Shown: positions 6,165-12,163 of the stretch, piece by piece
Layout: the number at the start of each line of letters is the position of its first letter
How positions within the stretch are numbered: the stretch's first letter is position 1
NCBI GenBank assembly: GCA_944384475.1
Contig: CALWTN010000002.1
Location: forward strand, 1 to 12,163
Direction: 5' to 3'
Source of the DNA: an uncultured Clostridia bacterium
GTDB taxonomy: Bacteria; Bacillota; Clostridia; Christensenellales; UBA1242
Length of the DNA: 12,163 nt
The notes under the pieces: model-generated
The model's database searches: none
What the model saw: only the letters and a program-made list of their open reading frames with translations
Told to the model about the DNA's origin: nothing
Program-made: the position numbers and the translations under genes

Positions 6165-7547
6165 ATGAAAGAAGATGTTTTAAATGTTGAAAATAAAAGG
6201 CAAAAACGATTTTCAAAATCGCTGGTGATAGGGTTGTCGATTGCAGTGGGTGTGCTAGGCTTGTCCACAATCGGCTTGGGAGTGGCCTACGGATGCATGG
6301 CAAGCACTTCAAACGACTATGCGATTCAACTTGAAAATGTTTATCAAAAAAATCTATATGATTTGGTGGAGAGCGTCAACAACACGGAAACCAAACTCAG
6401 CAAAATTTTGGCTTCAAATTCACCTACATATCAAAAAAAGATGCTTTCAGAGATTGCTCAGAACAGCGAACTTGCTGAGAACTCGATTGCTTCTCTTCCA
6501 ATTTCGCAAAACAGTTTGGCAGACAGCGTGAAGTTTATAAACCAAATGAGTGGTTATACGCAAACCTTGGCAGACAGCATCTCTCAGGGCAAAAGTTTAA
6601 CCAAAAAAGATTTGCAAACGCTTTCAAATTTGCACGATGCCGTCAAAGAAATGAAGGCGCAAATCAATAAATTTGTTAAAAAAGTGCAAAAAAACTATTC
6701 AATTTTAAATCAAAGTTTGAATTTAGATGGTGATTTTAATAATTTTACGATTGAAATATCAAAAATTAAAGCAGAGGGTGTGGACTATCCGGTTATGATT
6801 TATGACGGGCCATTTTCAGACTCAACGTTGGATAAAACCGTCAAGGGCTTGAAAGGTGAATCGCTCAGCAAAGAGGAATGCAAGCGTGAAATTGAAAAAT
6901 GTTTCAAAAATAGTGCAGAAATTTCATATTCCGGAGAAATTAACAGCAGATTTGAAACATTTACCTATCATGTCACAAATTCTGACAGCCAAAAATTGTT
7001 CGTCCAAGTTTCGAAAGTTGGTGGGCATATTATAACTGTCAGCGGACAAGGAAGTTTGTCTGGCGAGAAAAATATTTCAGAGGATGAGGCCAAAAAGATT
7101 GCAATCGACTTTGCAAAGCAAAACGGCATAGAAAATCCTGAAATTGTTTGGAGCGATTTGATTAAAAATCAAATTTATTTGAATATTGCACCAACTGAGA
7201 ATGGAATTGTGCTTTATCCAGATCTCGTAAAAGTCAAGGTTGACATGGCAAGCGCAACCGTTGTGGGATATGATGCAACAAACTATTTTATCAATCATAT
7301 TCCAAGAGCGCTTAAACAAACTGGTCGAAACGCCAATGAATTTAAAAACAAATTGCCATCTGGCTATCAAATAAAGCACACGAGAACAGTTCTTGCGCCA
7401 CTAGATTACAACCGAGAGGTGATTTGCTTTGAATACGAATGCTCAAAAAATGGAGCGACTTATTACTTCTATCTCAACGCAGAGGACGGCAAGGAAGAGA
7501 ATGTTTTAAAAGTTATTCAAACAGATGATGGAAGCAAGTTGATGTAA
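6165..7547 (+). CDS. ypeB: YpeB, germination protein partner of SleB
   Basis: YpeB is needed for SleB to accumulate and stay inactive in the dormant spore, and it is degraded at germination. This 460-residue protein has one N-terminal membrane segment (about 19-43). A helical, probably coiled region follows (about 50-185), beginning YAIQLENVYQKNLYDLVESV, a typical YpeB opening. The C-terminal half has PepSY-like repeats with family landmarks: YDGPFSDS (213-220), LYPDLVKVKV followed by VVGYDATNYFINH (350-378), and a terminal NAEDGKEENVLKVIQTDDG segment. Its length is close to B. subtilis YpeB (about 450). The start is ATG 6165 with TAGGAGG (6153-6159). It is co-transcribed with sleB and is followed by a strong terminator, so sleB-ypeB ends the sporulation block. 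Confidence 0.95.
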   Translation: MKEDVLNVENKRQKRFSKSLVIGLSIAVGVLGLSTIGLGVAYGCMASTSNDYAIQLENVYQKNLYDLVESVNNTETKLSKILASNSPTYQKKMLSEIAQNSELAENSIASLPISQNSLADSVKFINQMSGYTQTLADSISQGKSLTKKDLQTLSNLHDAVKEMKAQINKFVKKVQKNYSILNQSLNLDGDFNNFTIEISKIKAEGVDYPVMIYDGPFSDSTLDKTVKGLKGESLSKEECKREIEKCFKNSAEISYSGEINSRFETFTYHVTNSDSQKLFVQVSKVGGHIITVSGQGSLSGEKNISEDEAKKIAIDFAKQNGIENPEIVWSDLIKNQIYLNIAPTENGIVLYPDLVKVKVDMASATVVGYDATNYFINHIPRALKQTGRNANEFKNKLPSGYQIKHTRTVLAPLDYNREVICFEYECSKNGATYYFYLNAEDGKEENVLKVIQTDDGSKLM

Positions 7548-7557
7548 AAAAATCAAG

Positions 7558-7588
7558 CAAAAAGAGCGTTTTTAACGCTCTTTTTTGC
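7558..7588 (+). terminator. Rho-independent terminator after ypeB
   Basis: GAGCGTT (7564-7570) pairs with AACGCTC (7574-7580) around a TTT loop. The stem is lengthened by A-T pairs from the flanking A-run and T-run, and TTTTTT follows (7581-7586). It separates the sleB-ypeB transcript from the next gene, which has its own promoter. Confidence 0.9.
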
Positions 7589-7611
7589 ATTTAATTAAAA
7601 AATATTGGGTC

Positions 7612-7639
7612 TTGACTTTTGATTAGGGTGTGATATAAT
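7612..7639 (+). promoter_or_regulatory. Strong sigma-A promoter (extended -10) for the GLUG-repeat gene
   Basis: TTGACT (7612-7617) and TATAAT (7634-7639) are 16 bases apart. A TG dinucleotide one base before the -10 (7631-7632) makes it an extended -10 promoter. The predicted start is near 7646, giving a leader of about 33 nt with no obvious riboswitch fold. This suggests vegetative, not compartment-specific, expression. Confidence 0.8.
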
Positions 7640-7678
7640 TATAAAAGCATAAAATCTTTTTACATTTTTGGAGGAAGA

Positions 7679-10600
7679 ATGAAAAGACTTTTGATGTATA
7701 TCGTTGTTGCAATCGTGCTTGTTTCAATGGGATTTTCTATATACTATGTAGTCAGAGATGACGAAGAAATTTACAGTTTGGTTGCTGACAACGAGATATT
7801 TTACATAAATGAAGGAGAAACGCTCTCTTTGCCTATCGTCAGAAATGATCCTGCTTCTGATTCTGACTTTTTGATTACTTCAAAAGGCTATGATGCGTAT
7901 GTTGATGTTGATTTAGACGAATGGACAATAACTGGGATTCATGCCGGTATGGTTGAGATTTCATTTACTTCCACAAACGATAAATTTAGCGAAAACACAT
8001 ATAAAATCAACTGTTATGTTGGAAATGGCTCTGAAAAATATCCATATTATATAAGAAATGAGCAAGATTTGCTTAAAATTGGTGATGAAGAGTGGACTTT
8101 GACTGATAATTATGAACTTACAACTGACATCACTCTGTCACAACCAATCATGCCTATTGGTGTAAGTTATGCGTCTGGAAAGTATCAAGCCATGGAGTTT
8201 AATGGATCGTTTACAGGTGGCAATTTGCGCCATAGCATTAAAAATATCAAAATTATTCAAGGCGATTTAGATTTTCCTGTGGCTGGCTTCTTTGCAAAAA
8301 TAGGCGATTTAGGCAAAGTTGAAAACGTTGTTTTTGAAGATGTCTATGTTGAAGGCAGGTTTAGTTATGCAGGCAGCGTTGCAGGCGTAAATTATGGTTT
8401 GATTGGCATGTGCGAAATTAAAAATGCTGAAATCATCAATAATTATCAAAATGGTTTCACTGGTGGCATTTGTGGACTAAACGAGCGCAAGGCTGGCAGT
8501 GACAACTTTGCACAAGTGAACATTTGCACATCTAATGCTAAAATAACCTCAAAGTGGGTTGCAGGTGGCGCAGTTGGTTATAACTATGGCGGGGTAATTT
8601 TTAACTGCTTGGTTAAAACTGACAGCTTGAATTTGTCGGTTGTCGAAGGTGCAGATTCAACTTACTCATATTTTGGTGGCTTGGCAGGAATTTCCAACTG
8701 TGGGGTTGAGGGCGAAAATTATTATGACAGCTATGTTTCAAACAGCATCGCTTATATAGCCAATGTTGCAGTCACATCTTCACACATAGCAGGAATTTTT
8801 GGTTCATACTATGGTATAAGCGGGGCGTATGCTTCTGAAGGAAATTACAACATGCTCTTCTATGTTGCAGACAGCACTTTGAAACCATACTATCTGCTTG
8901 ATGACGACCAAATTCTTTCTGATAAAAATCCAAACACTGCTCAAAATTATGCAAAACAAATTTCGCATGAAGAGGCTTGCAAACAAAAAACCTACACTTC
9001 AATTCCAAACAATAAATGGGATTTTGATAACGTTTGGGAAATTGAAGAGGGTGTGGCGATCAGGCTTGGATATGTTAGAATAGACGGCGAAGAAATGGAA
9101 TATCAAGCCTTCTCATCAAACGGAGGTGTTGTTGAGATTAGCACCGATGAACAACTGATAGAAGCGTTTGACACCATGCGTTCAAAGCCAAGCAAAAATA
9201 TTATATATAAAGTTTCGCAGAGCGTTACGTTTGATGGAGAAGGCGGCGCTTGGGAGCCAATCGGTGGCGCAGGCAGACCTTTCCAAGGACAATTTGTAAT
9301 GGATGATGACGTAACAATCACGATTAAAAATGTGACAATCAATTCAGATTATGCGGGAATCTTTGGTTACGTTGAAGGCAACAACACAATTATTAAAAAC
9401 ATCATCGTTGACAAAGCGATTATAAACGGAACGGTTGCAGGTGTTATTGCGGGATCTAACAACGGTGGCACGATTGAAAACTGCCAAGTTCTCAATTATG
9501 AAATTTACACACAAAAATATGCGGGTGCCATTGCTGGATATAACGGCGGAACAATTTCAAATTGTTTGGTTTCGGCGCAAGAGGCCACAGATGAAAATGG
9601 CGAAACGCAATGCGATGAACTTGGCAATACAATATACCAAGCTGCAGGTGAAGGTGGATATATTGAACTTAGCGAAAATTCTGAGCAGTCAATTTATCTT
9701 GGCGGCGTTGCAGGCAAAAGCACGGGAACAGTTTCGGCTGTTAAAGTTTTTAAAAATGACTTTAATTTTGATAGTCAAGATTATACAAAAGTTGTCTATA
9801 CCGGTGGTGCAGTTGGGCAAAACCAAGGCAATATAAATGATGTTGATATCACTTTTTACACCGCAAAGGCACAAGATTTTGACGGAAAGGCTTATGTAGG
9901 TGGAATTGTTGGGCATCAATCAGCAGGCAAAATAAGATCTTCAATCGTCAATGAAGCAAACAACATCATGGTTGATATAAACAATCAAAACGTTTTGGCA
10001 GGCGGAATCGCAGGCTTTATAGAAAGCGGATCATTTGTTCAATACAGCGTTGTTGGAACTATGACAGTCAGTGCGTATTCAGTGGGCGGTTTTGTCGGAG
10101 TTGCAAATGGGACTATCGAGCAAAGTTATGTTTCAAACTTGACAACATTAAAGGGAAGATATGTGGGCGGCTTTACGTGTTCACTTTCTGGAACTATTTC
10201 TGATTGCATGAACGCAGTAAACCTCACAGGCAGCGAGATTGAAGCAGGCATGACGGTTTATTTAAGAAAAAATGGCAAAATCAACTATTGTTACATTGAC
10301 CCGCTCTTCCAAGCCGACACCAGCGGCGAGGATAATATACTCGGCTCACTTTTCGAAAGAAAAACGTATGCCGAAACTTATTCTCAGTTTAGGGCTAGAC
10401 CAGATCAATTTGGAACCATCACAAACACGATTATCGTGGGCGATTTCAAAACTTACGGCGCTGGCGGAATTACAGCAGTGACAGACTATAAAATTACAAT
10501 AAACGGAGTTGAGGCGCTTGTTCAAACAACCTTTGCAACATGGGCGCTTGATGTTAAAGCCGTTGCTTTGCAAGGCGTGGTAGGTGCTGCGCCAGAACTT

Positions 10601-10738
10601 AAAAATTTTGGCTTCAATGAAGGGATTTGGAATTTTGAATTAAATGATGTTGGTGTTTATCTTGTTCCAACCAAAGCAGCCGAAGTTAAAGTTTGCTTTG
10701 CGGCAAAAACCAACACAGGGACGGACGGAGCAGCATAG
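7679..10738 (+). CDS. Giant membrane-anchored surface protein with Ig-like domain and about 15 GLUG repeats
   Basis: The 1019-residue protein has an N-terminal hydrophobic segment (about 5-24) with no lipobox Cys, read as a signal anchor or signal peptide. An Ig/BIG-like domain follows (about 35-115). The rest is GLUG-type repeats: a hydrophobic residue, GG or AG, then xxG and an N/G-rich turn, probably a right-handed beta-helix. Repeat cores begin at about 202, 231, 261, 295, 332, 371 (block 1) and 559, 587, 615, 674, 708, 740, 774, 802, 829 (block 2). Each block opens with a PIG capping segment (MPIG at 158-161; AWEPIGG at 524-530). Block 1 closes with NKWDFDNVWEIEEG (445-458), and a similar NEGIWNFELND lies at 980-990. 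No LPXTG, SLH or enzyme motif is seen. GLUG proteins are often extracellular or adhesive, but the ligand is unknown. SD GGAGGAAG (7670-7677); monocistronic between two terminators. Confidence 0.85.
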   Translation: MKRLLMYIVVAIVLVSMGFSIYYVVRDDEEIYSLVADNEIFYINEGETLSLPIVRNDPASDSDFLITSKGYDAYVDVDLDEWTITGIHAGMVEISFTSTNDKFSENTYKINCYVGNGSEKYPYYIRNEQDLLKIGDEEWTLTDNYELTTDITLSQPIMPIGVSYASGKYQAMEFNGSFTGGNLRHSIKNIKIIQGDLDFPVAGFFAKIGDLGKVENVVFEDVYVEGRFSYAGSVAGVNYGLIGMCEIKNAEIINNYQNGFTGGICGLNERKAGSDNFAQVNICTSNAKITSKWVAGGAVGYNYGGVIFNCLVKTDSLNLSVVEGADSTYSYFGGLAGISNCGVEGENYYDSYVSNSIAYIANVAVTSSHIAGIFGSYYGISGAYASEGNYNMLFYVADSTLKPYYLLDDDQILSDKNPNTAQNYAKQISHEEACKQKTYTSIPNNKWDFDNVWEIEEGVAIRLGYVRIDGEEMEYQAFSSNGGVVEISTDEQLIEAFDTMRSKPSKNIIYKVSQSVTFDGEGGAWEPIGGAGRPFQGQFVMDDDVTITIKNVTINSDYAGIFGYVEGNNTIIKNIIVDKAIINGTVAGVIAGSNNGGTIENCQVLNYEIYTQKYAGAIAGYNGGTISNCLVSAQEATDENGETQCDELGNTIYQAAGEGGYIELSENSEQSIYLGGVAGKSTGTVSAVKVFKNDFNFDSQDYTKVVYTGGAVGQNQGNINDVDITFYTAKAQDFDGKAYVGGIVGHQSAGKIRSSIVNEANNIMVDINNQNVLAGGIAGFIESGSFVQYSVVGTMTVSAYSVGGFVGVANGTIEQSYVSNLTTLKGRYVGGFTCSLSGTISDCMNAVNLTGSEIEAGMTVYLRKNGKINYCYIDPLFQADTSGEDNILGSLFERKTYAETYSQFRARPDQFGTITNTIIVGDFKTYGAGGITAVTDYKITINGVEALVQTTFATWALDVKAVALQGVVGAAPELKNFGFNEGIWNFELNDVGVYLVPTKAAEVKVCFAAKTNTGTDGAA

Positions 10739-10760
10739 TTAAACAAACAACATTTGCCAC

Positions 10761-10792
10761 AAAAAAACACATCGAAACGATGTGTTTTTTTT
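10761..10792. terminator. Bidirectional terminator between the GLUG gene and spoVG
   Basis: ACACATCG (10767-10774) pairs with CGATGTGT (10778-10785) around an AAA loop. The stem is extended by seven A-T pairs, with T-tracts on both strands. It serves both the plus-strand GLUG gene and the convergent spoVG, whose stop codon starts at 10796 on the minus strand. Confidence 0.92.
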
Positions 10793-10793
10793 G

Positions 10794-11063
10794 TTATTCA
10801 GCTTTGTTTGCTTCTTGCTCGTAAGCATCAAGAATAACTTTTTTAAGTTCCTCTCTTGTTTCAGTGTTGATTGGATGAACAATGTCTTTATACTCTCCAT
10901 CAGGTGTTTTTCTGCTTGGCATAGAGATGAACATTCCTTCTCTTCCACTGATCACTTTGATGTCATGCACAACAATGCAATCATCGATAGTGATTGATGC
11001 AACTGCTTTAAGTTTGGCATCATCTTTGTTTACAAGCCTAATTCTTACGTCTGTGATTTTCAA
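10794..11063 (-). CDS. spoVG: SpoVG, septation/sporulation regulator
   Basis: SpoVG is a small nucleic-acid-binding regulator first found in sporulation and asymmetric septation, and a broad regulator in other Firmicutes. The 89-residue product matches the family closely: ITDVRIR at the N-terminus, AVASITIDD, VVHDIKVISG, then the hallmark MPSRKTPDGEYKDIVHPIN (about 48-66) and an acidic C-terminal helix. The start is taken as TTG at 11063-11061. It gives the normal SpoVG N-terminus (MKITDVR) and lies 11 bases after AAGGAAGG on the minus strand. A TTG ten codons upstream (11093) would add residues not usual in the family and would bury that binding site. It is monocistronic and convergent with the GLUG gene. 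A sigma-A-like promoter lies upstream. Confidence 0.95.
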   Translation of the reverse strand: MKITDVRIRLVNKDDAKLKAVASITIDDCIVVHDIKVISGREGMFISMPSRKTPDGEYKDIVHPINTETREELKKVILDAYEQEANKAE

Positions 11064-11108
11064 GTTCTTATACCTTCCTTTTAAGTCTCGCAAATTCTTG
11101 CTACTTTA

Positions 11109-11136
11109 ATTTTAACAAATTATTAAAAAAAATCAA
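11109..11136 (-). promoter_or_regulatory. Candidate sigma-A promoter for spoVG
   Basis: On the minus strand, TTGATT (11136-11131) and TAAAAT (11114-11109) are 16 bases apart, predicting a start near 11102 and a leader of about 40 nt. I did not find the sigma-H type promoter that drives spoVG in B. subtilis. The AT-rich context makes chance matches easy. Confidence 0.45.
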
Positions 11137-11191
11137 AATGATTTTGCTATGTAACCAAAAAAAACTGCATGGCATAAATAGAAGTGTGTTT

Positions 11192-11911
11192 TTGGAATTC
11201 AAACAAACAAAAGTTTATTACAAGATTTGTGGTAAAAAACGCCGTGGCACAAACATTTTTTTGCATGGATGGGGACAAAGTGGCGCAAGTTTTTATGATT
11301 TTGCTGAAAATTTTGATGATTATCGCAATATTTTTGTTGATTTTCCGCCTTTTGGCAAAAGTGGCAATCCTAAAGATTTTACCATTTTTACTTATTGCGA
11401 ACTTGTGATTGCTTTGTGCGAGCATTTAAAAATAGACAAATGCAATTTGATTGCACACTCGTTTGGGGGAAGGGTTGCAATTTTGGTCAGCAGTTTGAGG
11501 GCTGATTTAGTAGAAAAACTAATTTTAATCGACAGTGCGGGCATGAAGCCTAGGCGTCCTTTGAGTTATTATGTAAATATTTGTTGTTATAAAATTCTCA
11601 AAGCTATGGGAGCTCCGTCAAAAAAGGCAGGCTCGCAAGACTATAAAAAACTCGACACCAACATGAAAAAAACGTTTGTAAACATAGTCAACACACATTT
11701 AGAAGAATATTGTCCGTTTATTCAAGCCAGCACGTTGATAATTTTTGGTAAAGACGACAAAGAAACTCCCGTTTATATGGCAAAAAGATTAAAAAAATTG
11801 ATTAAAAACAGCAAACTTTGCGTTCTGTCGCATGCTGGGCATTTTGCATATATAGATAGAAAAATGGCGGTGTTTAGTCTTATCGACAGCTTTTTAAAGG
11901 AGGAGGCGTGA
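11192..11911 (+). CDS. Alpha/beta-hydrolase fold protein
   Basis: This is a cytoplasmic alpha/beta hydrolase of about 239 residues with no signal peptide. The oxyanion-loop motif FLHGWGQSG, the nucleophile elbow AHSFGGR (Ser nucleophile), the acid in FGKDDKETP and the His in SHAGHFAY form a complete catalytic triad in the right order. The substrate is unknown; esterase, lipase-like or peptidase activity is possible. The start is uncertain. TTG 11192 is preferred because AGAAG (11180-11184) is 7 bases upstream and the N-terminus (MEFKQTKVYYKICG) is typical. The alternatives are GTG 11186 and ATG 11138, and the latter has no Shine-Dalgarno. The stop overlaps the next gene's GTG start (GTGA), so it probably works with that membrane protein. 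Confidence 0.82.
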   Translation: MEFKQTKVYYKICGKKRRGTNIFLHGWGQSGASFYDFAENFDDYRNIFVDFPPFGKSGNPKDFTIFTYCELVIALCEHLKIDKCNLIAHSFGGRVAILVSSLRADLVEKLILIDSAGMKPRRPLSYYVNICCYKILKAMGAPSKKAGSQDYKKLDTNMKKTFVNIVNTHLEEYCPFIQASTLIIFGKDDKETPVYMAKRLKKLIKNSKLCVLSHAGHFAYIDRKMAVFSLIDSFLKEEA

Positions 11912-12163
11912 ACATCTTTTTTGGGATAGTTTTTGTTATATTCTTCTACATAATCAGTTATCCTTTTGCAAAAAATTTGCAGCTTTGCGGCTATAATGAA
12001 AAATACATATTTGTTCATTTGTTCAAATTGCCATACGAGTTTAAAGGGAAAAACAGTTTGGTTTGGACGAAGAGAATGGTCAGGCTTGCGACAGCCTATT
12101 TGTTGGTTTTGTTAGCCACAACGCTTGCATATTTTATCTTACTTAACTCTTTTTGGTGGATTT
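11908..12163 (+). CDS. N-terminus of a membrane protein, possibly a membrane-linked Mur ligase (3' partial)
   Basis: Eighty-five codons are visible before the window ends. The GTG at 11908 follows a strong AAAGGAGGAGG (11896-11906) and overlaps the hydrolase stop, indicating translational coupling. The visible protein has one hydrophobic segment at about 3-20 (FFGIVFVIFFYIISYPFA) and a second at about 61-83 (LATAYLLVLLATTLAYFILL). A short basic/aromatic stretch lies between them (LQLCGYNEKYIF, then FKLPYEF). I do not recognise the family with certainty. From memory, some Clostridia encode MurF-like ligases with such a membrane-spanning N-terminal extension beside an alpha/beta hydrolase, so this is a possibility only. 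Confidence 0.7.
   Translation, partial: MNIFFGIVFVIFFYIISYPFAKNLQLCGYNEKYIFVHLFKLPYEFKGKNSLVWTKRMVRLATAYLLVLLATTLAYFILLNSFWWI

Noticed and set aside
7589..7678. Riboswitch or attenuator before the GLUG gene
   Set aside because: The leader after the predicted transcription start is only about 33 nt and shows no stable fold. The hairpin upstream is the ypeB terminator.
8772..9008. Antisense open frames inside the GLUG gene (also near 9103-9342 and 9689-9919)
   Set aside because: They lie opposite a clear long coding frame, lack ribosome binding sites and encode no recognisable protein. They are shadows of the real gene.
9435..9836. 133-codon frame on the plus strand inside the GLUG gene
   Set aside because: It is an alternate-frame shadow. 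The main frame continues its GLUG repeat pattern through the region without a break.
11134..11146. CAAAATGATTTTG palindrome between spoVG and the hydrolase, considered as a Fur/PerR-type operator
   Set aside because: It does not match a Fur or PerR box well, it is short and AT-rich, and no second copy was seen in the window. Chance is likely.
11169..11179. ATG at 11169 as hydrolase start
   Set aside because: It is out of frame and hits a stop two codons later.
1..12163. CRISPR arrays, tRNA genes, insertion sequences, phage genes
   Set aside because: No spaced direct repeats, tRNA cloverleaf or CCA-end pattern, transposase, integrase or terminal inverted repeats were seen on either strand.

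Overview
The window is a dense, AT-rich stretch of chromosome from an endospore-forming Firmicute of clostridial type. The evidence is a run of sporulation and germination genes (veg, a SipL-like SPOCS/LysM gene, spoIIR, sleB, ypeB, spoVG), strong AGGAGG-type ribosome binding sites, frequent GTG and TTG starts, and short hairpin-plus-T-tract terminators. The species cannot be named from this sequence. An uncultured Clostridia lineage is the best guess. I see no mobile element, CRISPR array, tRNA or rRNA.

Region 1 (1-1727, plus strand) is a tightly coupled housekeeping operon: the 3' end of rlmN (23S rRNA methyltransferase), rsgA (small-subunit assembly GTPase) and rpe (pentose-phosphate epimerase). 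The genes overlap through GTGA and ATGA junctions, and the operon ends at a bidirectional terminator. The phosphatase/kinase pair (prpC/prkC) that often lies between rlmN and rsgA in Firmicutes is absent here.

Region 2 (1726-3238, minus strand) holds veg and then an MFS transporter. The transporter appears to have its own sigma-A promoter, which overlaps the start of its longest reading frame.

Region 3 (3239-7588, plus strand) diverges from veg and is the sporulation/germination block. It contains a SipL-like spore-coat morphogenesis protein (SPOCS domains plus LysM), SpoIIR (the forespore signal that triggers pro-sigma-E processing), the germination-specific lytic enzyme SleB and its partner YpeB, closed by a strong terminator. 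Two control elements stand out: a 14-bp hairpin that buries the spoIIR ribosome binding site, and a near-perfect sigma-F-type promoter inside the 3' end of spoIIR that would drive sleB-ypeB in the forespore.

Region 4 (7600-10792, plus strand) is a single gene for a 1019-residue membrane-anchored surface protein. It has one Ig-like domain and about 15 GLUG-type repeats in two blocks, under an extended -10 sigma-A promoter. It is the least understood gene here.

Region 5 (10794-12163) has spoVG on the minus strand, sharing a bidirectional terminator with the giant gene. It diverges from an alpha/beta-hydrolase gene on the plus strand, which is translationally coupled to a membrane protein cut off by the window end.

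No gene-free stretch exceeds about 135 bases.
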